64,000 bases of DNA from Bacillus sp. Cs-700 (GCF_011082085.1 NZ_CP041063.1:930001-994000), one strand, 5' to 3'; positions 27,368-35,626 are shown, numbered from the stretch's first letter. Notes: generated by a model from the sequence alone, not told the origin. Made by a program: numbers and translations.

Positions 27368-28186
27368 TCAAACGCGATTAACAGCTCGAATAACCAGCCT
27401 CATTATAACTTCCACAAAACCAATAAATAGAAGGGGAAGCAAAGCAAAAAGAATTGAAAATCCTGCAATAACTGCATCATTCGAACTCGAAAAATAGGGG
27501 TAATATAACATCGGTAGGGTAATCACTGTACCTCCACCAATAATAGCTGTTAGCGCATATTGTCCTAACGATATAACAAAAGTTAAAAGCATTAAGCTTC
27601 TAATACTTGGTAGTAATAAAGGTAGTGCAATTGTAAAAAAACGCGTGAATAGACCGGCTCCTAGTACAGATGCTTGCTCATATAGACTACTTCCCATCCT
27701 CTCATACCCTGCCCTCATGACACGAATCGCATAAGGTAGTGTAGGAATCAGATGCACAAAGACAACGCCTATCATCTTGTCAGCTATACCATATTGTATC
27801 ATTGTAAATTGAAGTCCCATTGCAAGTAAAATGCCAGGGATTAAAATAGGAGATAGCAACAGTCCTTCAATAATTGATTTCCCTTTGAACGTATAGTGAG
27901 AGAGCACCCTTGCCGCTGGTATAGCAATAAGTATATTTAATAATACAACTAAAAACGCAACCTTGAACGTTGTAATAAGTGATTCGACTAATTTAGGGTC
28001 TTTCATAATACTCCGCCATGCATCTAAACTTAGTCCGTTTGGTAATAACGCTGGCCATCTCCATCCTACAGAAACGCTTTTCAACCCTATTGTTATAAAG
28101 GGGAGGATGAATAATATGATAAACAGAATAAGCATAAAACTAGTTGCTAACTCCTTTTTCCCTAAACCCTTCAAAAATAATCTCAT
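27368..28186 (-). CDS. ABC transporter permease, second subunit
   Basis: 272-residue inner-membrane permease with six predicted helices and the importer EAA-type loop, seen as EQASVLGAGLFTRFFTIALPLLLPS (about residues 165-190; only EQASVLGAG-x6-IALPLLLP need match). It is of the PotC/CysW-like half-size type. GGGGAG lies 4 nt before the ATG, and the start overlaps the stop of the first permease (ATGA). It pairs with the other permease to form the channel. Confidence 0.88.
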   Translation of the reverse strand: MRLFLKGLGKKELATSFMLILFIILFILPFITIGLKSVSVGWRWPALLPNGLSLDAWRSIMKDPKLVESLITTFKVAFLVVLLNILIAIPAARVLSHYTFKGKSIIEGLLLSPILIPGILLAMGLQFTMIQYGIADKMIGVVFVHLIPTLPYAIRVMRAGYERMGSSLYEQASVLGAGLFTRFFTIALPLLLPSIRSLMLLTFVISLGQYALTAIIGGGTVITLPMLYYPYFSSSNDAVIAGFSILFALLPLLFIGFVEVIMRLVIRAVNRV

Positions 28187-29067
28187 CTGCTTCTCCCCTT
28201 TATCATTCTAAGCCTATGTTTTTGCACAGCTCCGATAGAAAGGGTCGCAAGAAGAAGGGCGATCACACCCGGAAGAATCATAGCTGAAAAAGCAAGTGGC
28301 CGCTTGCTCCAATCACCATTATAGAACCATTCATACGCTCTGACCGGAAGCATTTCTGGTCGTGTGACTCCTAATAAGTATGGAATTTCAAACGCAGAAG
28401 CGACAAATGCAACTAATATTACTGAAGTTTCTATGAGTACGGGAAGTAACCATGGTAATTCAACTGTTCTAAAAGAATCCCAATTACTTCCACCCAGCGT
28501 ACGAACAACTTCTGAATAGCGGTGATCGATCTCATAGTAAACAGGCAAAAGCATGAGAATTACAAAAGGAACTTCCTTCCAAACATAGGTTAAAATGATC
28601 CCGATTCCAAACTCCTCTTGAACAAGAACTGGAAAGTTTGCTCGATTTTCTAACGCCCCTATTTGATAAAGCAGAGAAGAAAGCAGTCCACTTTGCGAAA
28701 GGAACAGGAACACTAAATATCCTGCAACAAAATGCGGGATTAACATCGGTATCCATACAAGTAGCTTCCACGTTGAATCTTTAAATAATTCATATAACAA
28801 TCTTGTCATTACTAATCCTATCACTAACGATAGTAAGGTTGACAGAATAGCAACTCGAAATGTTAATTTAAGAGAATGGAAAAAAGCATCACTACTAAAA
28901 AGTTCCGCGTATGCTGCGATTGTCCACTCTCCGTCTATTGTTTGAAAACTTTGAGCTACCGCTGACCACGATCCATACCCTACCAGTAACAATGTGATTG
29001 CAATCGCAGGTAATAAATATAAACTTTTTTTCCAGTTATTGCTCAATAATCCGATTCGCCCATTCAT
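28183..29067 (-). CDS. ABC transporter permease, first subunit
   Basis: 294-residue permease with six helices. The cytoplasmic EAA loop reads VVRTLGGSNWDSFRTVELPW (about residues 186-205). It corresponds to YnjC/PotB-like subunits; E. coli YnjC is a fused double permease, whereas here the two halves are separate genes. The start lies 32 nt inside the end of the binding-protein gene, behind GGAG, so translation is coupled. Confidence 0.85.
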   Translation of the reverse strand: MNGRIGLLSNNWKKSLYLLPAIAITLLLVGYGSWSAVAQSFQTIDGEWTIAAYAELFSSDAFFHSLKLTFRVAILSTLLSLVIGLVMTRLLYELFKDSTWKLLVWIPMLIPHFVAGYLVFLFLSQSGLLSSLLYQIGALENRANFPVLVQEEFGIGIILTYVWKEVPFVILMLLPVYYEIDHRYSEVVRTLGGSNWDSFRTVELPWLLPVLIETSVILVAFVASAFEIPYLLGVTRPEMLPVRAYEWFYNGDWSKRPLAFSAMILPGVIALLLATLSIGAVQKHRLRMIKGRSR

Positions 29068-30274
29068 TATTAATCCACTCCGTGTAACCTGTGTCTATGT
29101 CTGGTAGCTTATACTCGTTTAAGACTTCTGTTGAAAGAACACTTTCTCCTCGATTAAGATTTTCAATCATTTGCTGATCCTCTTCACTCAATTTATCGAA
29201 ATTCAAAACCGTTCCTTCTCCCCACATCTTAGGATCCATTTTAGCTATTTGAGCTTCTGGCGACTCCAAAAAATTAATAACCGTCATAGCTCCTTCTGGA
29301 TTTGGGCTATTAAATGGAATACTGAGATAATGTGTATTTGAAATCGAGCCAGGATCTTTCAGAACAAATGACTTCGTGCTATCAGGAAACGTTCCATTCT
29401 CAATTAAACTTTCAGCTCTTGCTTCATTAAAGCCCATCGTCATTAAGATTTCGCCCTGACTATAAAGCGTATCAAGTTTGGTTAATGATTCAGGGTATGT
29501 TTCACCATTACGCCAAAGATCAGACTTAATATCATTAAGGTAGTTCCAGACGTACTCCTCAGAGTCTTGAATAACTTTTTTGTCAAACGCCTTAGATAGA
29601 AGACTTGACTCTTCACCTGCGCCCTTCATGAGAAGGTGCTTCACAAATGTATTGCCCGTAAAATCAGAAACGTTAGGATACGTAAACATCCCAGGATTAT
29701 CGTGAATCCACTGTTTTAATTCACCAAGTGTACTAGGAGGGATGTCGATTTTACTTGAATCGTAATGAAAAACAAACTGAACATTTCCCCATGGAGCTTC
29801 TAAACCATCAATCTCCGTTCCCTGGTCATAGTTAGCATTTTGGTCCTGAGTTCCAATATATTCTTGGAAATGGGGCAATTTCTTTGAGAAAGACCCTAGT
29901 AATAAATCTGCATTCTTAGCATTTTTAAAGTTTGAGCCATTAATCCATATGACATCAATCGTACCCTCATTTTTGTTTGCTTTTTTCTCTGTCAAAAGCT
30001 TTTGCATGAATTCTTCAGTATTCATCGGTTGACGGTTAAGAGTAATATTGTGTTCTTCTTTTAATCGTGGGGCAGCCCACTTATCAATGTATTGATTAAT
30101 CCCTTCATCTCCTCCCCACATAAAGAGATTAACCTCTGTTCCCTTAGAGGAGGTTACGATTTCATCCCACTCCTTTGACAATACCTCTTTGTTACCCGTT
30201 TCATTGGTTTCACTATTCCCACATGCAACAATAAAAAGTAGCGTTGCAATGATGAATGTAACCTTTCGCTTCAT
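29036..30274 (-). CDS. ABC transporter substrate-binding lipoprotein (YnjB-like)
   Basis: 412-residue extracellular solute-binding protein. A lipoprotein signal ends in IVACGNS, with the lipidated Cys at residue 18. The mature part shows VNLFMWGGDEGINQYIDKWA near residue 48 and GTIDVIWINGSNF near 103, both characteristic of the E. coli YnjB group rather than of PotD. The ligand is unknown. First gene of the operon; an AT-rich 206-nt leader with no recognised operator lies between it and the upstream terminator. Confidence 0.86.
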   Translation of the reverse strand: MKRKVTFIIATLLFIVACGNSETNETGNKEVLSKEWDEIVTSSKGTEVNLFMWGGDEGINQYIDKWAAPRLKEEHNITLNRQPMNTEEFMQKLLTEKKANKNEGTIDVIWINGSNFKNAKNADLLLGSFSKKLPHFQEYIGTQDQNANYDQGTEIDGLEAPWGNVQFVFHYDSSKIDIPPSTLGELKQWIHDNPGMFTYPNVSDFTGNTFVKHLLMKGAGEESSLLSKAFDKKVIQDSEEYVWNYLNDIKSDLWRNGETYPESLTKLDTLYSQGEILMTMGFNEARAESLIENGTFPDSTKSFVLKDPGSISNTHYLSIPFNSPNPEGAMTVINFLESPEAQIAKMDPKMWGEGTVLNFDKLSEEDQQMIENLNRGESVLSTEVLNEYKLPDIDTGYTEWINNEWANRIIEQ

Positions 30275-30480
30275 CTCGTTTCCCCCTTGTATAAACTATC
30301 CTAGCAACTGAAAGACACATTTGACGAACTTGATTGTGCTATATACGCTTCCATCATCTATTTTCATCTATTATTATACCCTTTTCAAAAACATGATGCT
30401 GTAACGCTCCTTACATCTTAAACATTCGTAATAGCTCTTCATTTAAAATAAGATTTCTAAGTTAATCTTACGATCCAAGA

Positions 30481-30514
30481 AGAAAAGCAATAGCCAATTG
30501 GCTATTGCTTTTCT
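30481..30514. terminator. Terminator after the surface-protein gene
   Basis: Perfect palindrome with 15-bp stem AGAAAAGCAATAGCC/GGCTATTGCTTTTCT and AATT loop. It separates the anchored-protein gene from the ABC operon, so the latter should have its own promoter. Confidence 0.85.
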
Positions 30515-30550
30515 AGTGGGTATGTTAGGCTACCCGGTCATTTATTTTAC

Positions 30551-31933
30551 TTAACTATTTTGCATCTTTCTACGAACAATCACACCGGTTGCTGCCATTG
30601 TTGCAAGAATCGCTGCAACAATCCATTCGATTGGCATTTGCTGTTCGGCACTTCCACCCATACCTGTTTTCGGCATGTCAGTAGGCATCGCTTCCATAGC
30701 AAATTTATCCGGGAATTGATCTACAAAAGCTCCTGATAAACCTTTTGCTGGCATATACATATGTGCGTAAGCTTCACGAACAGAATCATAAGCAGCATCA
30801 TAATCTTCCATCGTATAGTTATCAAAAGCAGAAATTAGCTGGGTAACGTGCATTTGAAGTCCTTCAGATAATGCACCCGCTTCTAGTCTTCCTTCAGTAG
30901 CTGTTTCAAGGAAGCTTGAGAAATCAGCTCGATAGTTTTCTAATGCTTTCATCGCTGCTTCTTTTGCTTCTTCATCTTCAGCTCCTGTTGCTTGAACGTA
31001 CTCGACAAAGTTACCGATATGTCCAGACCACATTTCTTTAAATTGATTTCCTGCTTCCTCACCATAGACGGAAGTAATGGCAGCTGCGAGATCATCCGTA
31101 TTCTCACTTAATGCTGCAGCAGAAGCATCGAAATCTTCAGATCCGTCAATACCGTTTTGCATCGTCATCATAGCAAGCCCAGCATGCTCAGATAAAAGGT
31201 GACCTAGAGTTGCACGAAGATCCGATGCTGGCGTTACGGCTTTTGTATTTTCGAATTTATCTGGAAACTGGTCTGTAATAGCTCCAGAGAATCCTTTAGC
31301 AACCATTTGCATATGCGCAATAGCCTCACGTTCTTTCTCATAAGCCATTTCATAATCTCCAGCTACATAGCTATCGAATGCGCCTATCAATTGATTAATG
31401 TGGGCCTGAAGTCCTTCGGATAACGTATCGGCTTCTAGACGTTCACCAGTTGCATTTTCAAGGAACATGGAGAAATCTTCTTTATAACCATCTAAGCTAT
31501 CTAGCGCTTTTTGTTTTGCATCTTCATCTTCATTCCCAGTTGCTTTCACGTAATCAACAAAGAATCCGATATGATTACTCCAAATTTCATTAAATTCAGC
31601 ACCAGCTTCTTCCCCGTAAACAGATGTAATCGCGGCTGTAAGATCTTCTGTATTTTCACTTAAGGCTCCGGCAGAAGCTTCAAAATCGGCAGACCCTTCA
31701 GCACCTTTTCTCATTGTTTCAACTGCAAGATAAGCATGCTCACTAAGTAAATGACCAAGATCCGCACGAAGGTCAGCTCCTGGGGTTTCAACTGTTGGCT
31801 TGTCCATTTGCTTCTCGTGATCAGCAGCGAATGCCCCTGCTGTTGGTATTAGAAGTGAAAAACTAAGTGGAACAATTAGAAGCCCTTTTTTCCAGTCAAT
31901 TACTTTCTTTTTCATATTCTTGTTCGTATTCAT
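30551..31933 (-). CDS. Sortase-anchored surface protein with two His-rich helical repeats
   Basis: 460-residue secreted protein. A signal peptide (basic start, hydrophobic core about residues 17-32, cleavage near GAFAADHE) is followed by two direct repeats 184 residues apart (about 51-227 and 235-411). Each is all-helical in appearance and has five conserved His in the same places (SEHA-type, WS-x-H-IG, LQ-x-H, AHM). The C-terminus has MPKTG at residues 420-424, a hydrophobic helix and an RRKMQNS tail: a sortase sorting signal with Met for Leu. No sortase gene is in the window. I recall similar proteins being labelled copper amine oxidase-like in Bacillus annotations, but I see no such catalytic domain. 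The ATG at 31933 is preferred; a TTG two codons earlier is possible. Confidence 0.75.
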   Translation of the reverse strand: MNTNKNMKKKVIDWKKGLLIVPLSFSLLIPTAGAFAADHEKQMDKPTVETPGADLRADLGHLLSEHAYLAVETMRKGAEGSADFEASAGALSENTEDLTAAITSVYGEEAGAEFNEIWSNHIGFFVDYVKATGNEDEDAKQKALDSLDGYKEDFSMFLENATGERLEADTLSEGLQAHINQLIGAFDSYVAGDYEMAYEKEREAIAHMQMVAKGFSGAITDQFPDKFENTKAVTPASDLRATLGHLLSEHAGLAMMTMQNGIDGSEDFDASAAALSENTDDLAAAITSVYGEEAGNQFKEMWSGHIGNFVEYVQATGAEDEEAKEAAMKALENYRADFSSFLETATEGRLEAGALSEGLQMHVTQLISAFDNYTMEDYDAAYDSVREAYAHMYMPAKGLSGAFVDQFPDKFAMEAMPTDMPKTGMGGSAEQQMPIEWIVAAILATMAATGVIVRRKMQNS

Positions 31934-32043
31934 TTTCAAATCCACTCCCCTTAATTTTGATTTACACTTAGCTAACGGAGAGAAGATCATTTTGGATCAT
32001 TTTTATTTATATTTTTTTGTGATTTCTGTTTTATTCGATAGTA

Positions 32044-32088
32044 AAAAAATCAGCAAACCCCTTTCACACAAGGGTTTGCTGATTTTTT
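32044..32088. terminator. Terminator after the sulfite-oxidase-like gene
   Basis: 17-bp stem AAAAAATCAGCAAACCC/GGGTTTGCTGATTTTTT with an 11-nt loop, with T tract on the minus strand. It separates the SAM-regulated gene from the surface-protein gene. Confidence 0.85.
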
Positions 32089-32158
32089 AGTTTATTATAT
32101 TTTTTTAAAAGTAGAAATATAGAAAAGCTATTATCTAGTATTCATTGGTTTTTAAAAT

Positions 32159-32821
32159 TTAGTCGAAATCCTTTTTCTCCCATTCGTCTTCAGGTATATC
32201 TAAATCCTCACCAGAAAAACGTTCTTCTATAAATGGATCAGCATGATTATGAAAACCATTTTGTTCCCAAAAACCAGGTGAGTCCGCCTCAATAAATTCA
32301 ATCCCTCTTATCCACTTAATACTTTTCCAAAAATAAAGGTGTGGAACGACTAAACGTAACGGCCATCCGTGTTTCGCTGTTAGCTTCTCACCGTCGATCG
32401 AGTGAGCAAGTATAACATGATCTTCTAATAAATCGGTAAGGTGAATATTTGTCGTGTAATTATGGTCTCCATGAAGCATAACATGATTCGACTCAGGCTT
32501 AATATCGAGCTCTTTTATAAAGTCCTTCATCAATACGCCTTCAAACGTATTATCAAAGCGAGACCATCGGGTAACGCAGTGTATGTCACATGTCACCTTC
32601 TTCTGTGGTAATGCAAGAAGTTCATCATAGGAAAGAGAGAATTCACTCGCTACATTTCCAAACACCTTTAAGTCCCACGTTGTCATATCATAAGTTGGTA
32701 CATCTCCTTCATGGAGAATAGGGAATCTTTCCGTTAATACCTGTCCTGGAGGAAGACGATCTCCATACTTTTCGTTTGCTTTAGGTACTTTCATTTTCCG
32801 AATCCGGTCTGCTTTCTTCAT
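32159..32821 (-). CDS. Cytoplasmic sulfite oxidase-fold molybdopterin protein (YuiH-like)
   Basis: 220-residue protein with the oxidoreductase molybdopterin-binding domain. The Mo-ligand Cys is probably the one in CDIHCVTRWSRFD (Cys82 by the chosen start), and the cofactor-contact segments HGWPLRLVVPHLYFWKSIKW and IEFIEADSPGFWE follow. It has no Tat or Sec signal and no C-terminal dimerisation domain, so it is a minimal cytoplasmic member like B. subtilis YuiH. The substrate is unknown; relatives include sulfite oxidases and the MsrP methionine-sulfoxide reductase. The ATG at 32821 has AAGGTG 9 nt upstream. It is preceded by a complete SAM-I riboswitch. Confidence 0.85.
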   Translation of the reverse strand: MKKADRIRKMKVPKANEKYGDRLPPGQVLTERFPILHEGDVPTYDMTTWDLKVFGNVASEFSLSYDELLALPQKKVTCDIHCVTRWSRFDNTFEGVLMKDFIKELDIKPESNHVMLHGDHNYTTNIHLTDLLEDHVILAHSIDGEKLTAKHGWPLRLVVPHLYFWKSIKWIRGIEFIEADSPGFWEQNGFHNHADPFIEERFSGEDLDIPEDEWEKKDFD

Positions 32822-32854
32822 AGACTTCACACCTTTCATTTTTTCATATGTAAC

Positions 32855-32883
32855 AAAAAAACTCTTCCAATATAGGAAGAGTT
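32855..32883 (-). terminator. Expression-platform terminator of the SAM riboswitch
   Basis: AACTCTTCC/GGAAGAGTT stem followed by seven T on the minus strand, between the aptamer and the YuiH-like start. SAM binding is expected to favour this hairpin. Confidence 0.88.
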
Positions 32884-32903
32884 CAGTCTTTAACAGAGCT
32901 CTC

Positions 32904-33000
32904 CCTCATCTTCCAGAGCTAAAGCTCTGCTGGAATTAGCACCTTGTTTATCAGGTTGCCGGGCATCAAAGGGCCAGTCCCTCCGCCTCTCTCGATAAGG
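32904..33000 (-). promoter_or_regulatory. SAM-I (S-box) riboswitch aptamer
   Basis: The minus strand carries the conserved S-box core in order: P1 5' strand CCTTATC with AGAGAGG, then GGAGGGACTGGCCC, GATGCCCGGCAACC, AAGGTGCTAATTCCAGCAGA, a P4 hairpin (AGAGCTTTAGCTCT) and P1 3' strand GATGAGG. P1 pairs over seven positions (one GU). With the following terminator this is a standard transcription-off switch responding to S-adenosylmethionine. Confidence 0.95.
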
Positions 33001-33088
33001 AAAAAAACATGTAATTGTGATTCATTCTAACGGTATCCTTTATTTATTGCAATCCTTTTCTCGAGTGCTTAATCTCCCATCTACTAAT

Positions 33089-33307
33089 CTAGTTCTTTCT
33101 GCAACTTAATAAAAGAAAAATCCCTCCATTTGTATGTTGTTGAAAAGAATCAATTTTTTGAAACCCTGCTCTTTAATAGACTTTAATTGCTCTCTCGTTA
33201 AAGTTTGCAATAGACATCACGAGTGAAGCCTTCCTATACAATTCAATCGCTTCTTCTATTTGTTTATAGATATAGTTCATTCTTTCCCTTTCCTTCTTCT
33301 TACTCAT
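33089..33307 (-). pseudogene. GNAT acetyltransferase remnant with in-frame stop
   Basis: The minus frame from ATG 33307 reads about 43 codons, ending SIANFNERAIKVY, then a TAA stop, then continues in frame as RAGFQKIDSFQQHTNGG to a second stop at 33089. This is the C-terminal acetyl-CoA-binding and last-strand region of GNAT enzymes, where VYERAGF is usual, so a GAA-to-TAA change is likely. The N-terminal domain of the enzyme is missing. It is a decayed fragment. Confidence 0.7.
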
Positions 33308-33313
33308 AGGAAA

Positions 33314-33341
33314 AGCCCCATGCCGGGAAATGCATGGGGCT
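33314..33341 (-). terminator. Terminator after the intact GNAT gene
   Basis: 10-bp stem AGCCCCATGC/GCATGGGGCT with an 8-nt loop and a short T run on the minus strand. Confidence 0.6.
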
Positions 33342-33363
33342 CACACTTTATATTTTAAGGGGG

Positions 33364-33386
33364 ACAGGAACCGGGGAAGTTCCTGT
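33364..33386. repeat. Small palindrome of the GGGGACAGGAACC type
   Basis: ACAGGAAC and GTTCCTGT form an 8-bp stem next to a GGGGG run. Sequences of the form GGGGACAGG...CCTGTCCCC recur as intergenic palindromes in many Bacillus genomes as far as I recall; this may be a degenerate copy. Only this one clear copy is seen here. Confidence 0.35.
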
Positions 33387-33474
33387 AAAAACAGTGTAGC
33401 AAGTTCCAGGGGAATGCTGATTGATTATGAGTTGTTTTTCACATTCTTTTAATAAATGAAAAGAACGTGACCAA

Positions 33475-33906
33475 CTATTTATAAACCATGATCGTTTGAA
33501 GTTCTCGAAAACCAATGTCTTTATAAATGTATTTTGCGAAGTTAGAGGAATACACATTCAAACGAATCTCCTCATATCCCTGTTCTTTGAAATTTTCAAT
33601 ACTCGCCTGCACAAGTTGCTTAGAGTACCCTTTTCCACGAAACTTCGGAAAAACAAATACATCGTAAATGAAACCATGTTTGCTTTCTGTAAAGTAATCG
33701 GTGTTTTCTCCAAGTAGTACCCAACCAGCAATTTCTCCTTTATCCCGATAAATGAGGTGGTAACCACCTCGATCAAGTATGGAAGATACTATTTCAAGTG
33801 CTTTCTCTTCTTTTACGATACCTGGATTTGTCGTTCCTTCGTTAACAGATTGAATGGAATTCGACAAAATAAAATCTCTTTCTTCGATTGTCGCTCGTTC
33901 GATCAC
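33475..33906 (-). CDS. GNAT-family N-acetyltransferase
   Basis: 143-residue acetyltransferase. The acetyl-CoA pyrophosphate loop is VFPKFRGKGYSKQLV (about residues 85-100), preceded by strand FIYDVFV and followed by YSSNFAKYIYKDIGF, where the general-acid Tyr is usual. GTG at 33906 is chosen as start because GGAGGGG lies 6 nt upstream; that site would fall inside a longer frame from a TTG at 33927. Substrate unknown. It lies among two decayed GNAT fragments. Confidence 0.82.
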   Translation of the reverse strand: MIERATIEERDFILSNSIQSVNEGTTNPGIVKEEKALEIVSSILDRGGYHLIYRDKGEIAGWVLLGENTDYFTESKHGFIYDVFVFPKFRGKGYSKQLVQASIENFKEQGYEEIRLNVYSSNFAKYIYKDIGFRELQTIMVYK

Positions 33907-34047
33907 ACTATTCCCCTCCATCGCCAAAATCTTTCGTTAATCGTTAATTCTTGATAACAGAATCTAGTTCCTTCTTATTAATTAGTTCCTTTATTATCCA
34001 AACGATCAAATCATCATTACACTACTACCTCTAACATAGGTAAAATT

Positions 34048-34398
34048 CTATTCGGTCGTTATGGCATAAACATAGGTATCGATTAACTTACTCTTATCTA
34101 CTGATTGACTATTATTTTTCAAAATCGCCTCAAGCTGAAAGAAACATCGTTCTGCTACTTTTCTACTTTTCCAATTCTCAGCATTGCAACGGATTTCAAT
34201 TCTTTTCGCACGAAGTTCTTGAATCGCAAATTTAACAATTCCCTGAACGGCCTCCGTCATATATCCTTCTCCACTATAGTTCGAATCAATCCAGTAACCG
34301 ATTTCAAACTTACGAACGTTCCAGTCAAAACGATGCAAACCAGAAGAGCCAATGAACATACCAGATTGTTTATGAAAGAGCAGCAGCCTTAAGTCTTC
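34048..34398 (-). pseudogene. N-terminally truncated RimJ/RimL-type acetyltransferase
   Basis: In-frame sequence after a TAA at 34399-34401 reads EDLRLLLFHKQSGMFIGSSG, then GLHRFDWN and FEIGYWIDSNYSGEGYMTEA, which is the middle and C-terminal half of a ribosomal-protein-type GNAT of about 180 residues. The first 60 or so residues are absent, and the DNA beyond the stop does not resemble them. An internal ATG could give a 103-residue product, but without the substrate-binding N-terminus. The C-terminal acetyl-CoA site is intact. Confidence 0.7.
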
Positions 34399-34944
34399 TT
34401 AGAAACGGCTGCATGAAAAAAGTCCTCCAAAAACTCTAAAAGATGTCAGAATTATACCATTAATGAGAAATCTGTCAAGAAAGACACCCTTTTCTTCTCA
34501 TTTTCATCTTAGTTTTTCATCGATCTAGAAATTCTCCTGAAAGATTGAATTTAGCAAATGTTTGTATTTCCTCCGCTCCAAACTCATCCGAATGTCCTTG
34601 AAGGAATTATTTAAGACTATAGGATAAGGAGTAATGATGTGCGATGTTAGACTCTTTTTATACATCACATCGTGCCATTTATACGATTCTGATTGAAGTT
34701 GAATCACCTCCTTGTGGCTTTGAAAGTAGTATTCATATGTAAAGGTTCCGGCACGTCTCTTTTTTCCATACCATTACGTAACAACGTCTCGGAAAATAAT
34801 CTGCCAATCTTCTAGAGTTTTCTCGCTCCAGATACAGTGGTCTAAATTTCGAATATCAGGTGGCTCCTCCTTCAAACGAGCCTTTATACATTTTCCCGCC
34901 TACTATATACTAATAATTAGATCCCGAGGAAAGGAGAATTCGTA
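34399..34944. other. Intergenic region without a supported gene
   Basis: Contains a 60-codon minus frame ending at 34525 whose only start, a GTG at 34707, overlaps its own AGGAGGTG ribosome site. I recognise no homology, and it may be debris like the flanking GNAT fragments. The LysE ribosome site lies at the right end. Confidence 0.5.
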
Positions 34945-35568
34945 TTGGATGTTACGCTCATTTTATCATTTTTAGGAGCTGCCGTTCTCTTAACAATCAT
35001 GCCAGGTCCTGATAATTTATTTGTGTTAGCTCAAAGTATCACTCAAAATAAAAAAGCAGGAATTGCTACCTCCCTAGGGCTTTGTTCAGGCCTTCTCGTA
35101 CATATTTCTGCTGCAGCTGTCGGAATATCCGCGATTCTTTACCAATCTTCATTCGCCTTCACTATCGTGAAATTAATTGGGGCTGCTTATTTACTGTTCA
35201 TGGCTTATGAAGCTTTTAAAGAGCGAAACGAATCTTCTAAGCTTCAGAACCAACCATCTCGAACTTATTTTTCTCTATATAAGAAGGGCATAGTAATGAA
35301 TGTCTTAAATCCAAAAGTTTCTTTGTTCTTCCTTGCTCTCCTACCACAGTTCATTGATCATCAAGCTGGCTCTCCCACCTTTCAAATGTTTTTATTAGGT
35401 TTGGTGTTCATTGTTCAAGCACTTATTATTTTTAGTCTGATTAGTGTTTATTCTGGAAAACTAGCAAGCTATATTACTGGGAATTTAACGTTGTTAAGAA
35501 GATTTAATCTCACGAAAGCAGCGCTACTCGCTTTTATTGGTATTCAAATTGCCTTCAGTAAAAACTAA
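34945..35568 (+). CDS. LysE-family exporter
   Basis: 207-residue amino-acid or metabolite exporter of the RhtB/LysE superfamily, with six hydrophobic helices. The N-terminal signature LTIMPGPDNLFVLAQSI (about residues 16-32) and the second-half motif MNVLNPKVSLFFLALLPQF (about 112-131) are typical. Start TTG at 34945 behind AAGGAGAA. Monocistronic; the substrate (amino acid, homoserine lactone or similar) cannot be inferred. Confidence 0.9.
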   Translation: MDVTLILSFLGAAVLLTIMPGPDNLFVLAQSITQNKKAGIATSLGLCSGLLVHISAAAVGISAILYQSSFAFTIVKLIGAAYLLFMAYEAFKERNESSKLQNQPSRTYFSLYKKGIVMNVLNPKVSLFFLALLPQFIDHQAGSPTFQMFLLGLVFIVQALIIFSLISVYSGKLASYITGNLTLLRRFNLTKAALLAFIGIQIAFSKN

Positions 35569-35569
35569 A

Positions 35570-35601
35570 AAGCAGCGCCTCCAAAAAGAGAGGCGCTGCT
35601 T
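35570..35601. terminator. Bidirectional terminator
   Basis: 12-bp stem AAGCAGCGCCTC/GAGGCGCTGCTT with an 8-nt loop, between the convergent lysE and bdhA genes. Confidence 0.8.
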
Positions 35602-35626
35602 AACATTTTCGATCTTCTAATGACCG

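Noticed and set aside
26362-30274. Spermidine/putrescine importer
   Set aside because: The ATPase is PotA-like, but the binding protein motifs follow YnjB rather than PotD, and the operon partners are unrelated to polyamines.
33348-33557. 69-codon minus-strand frame
   Set aside because: Overlaps the 3' end of the intact GNAT gene in another frame; shadow.
34525-34707. 60-codon minus-strand frame
   Set aside because: Start codon overlaps its own ribosome site and no recognisable protein features; kept only as a note in the intergenic entry.
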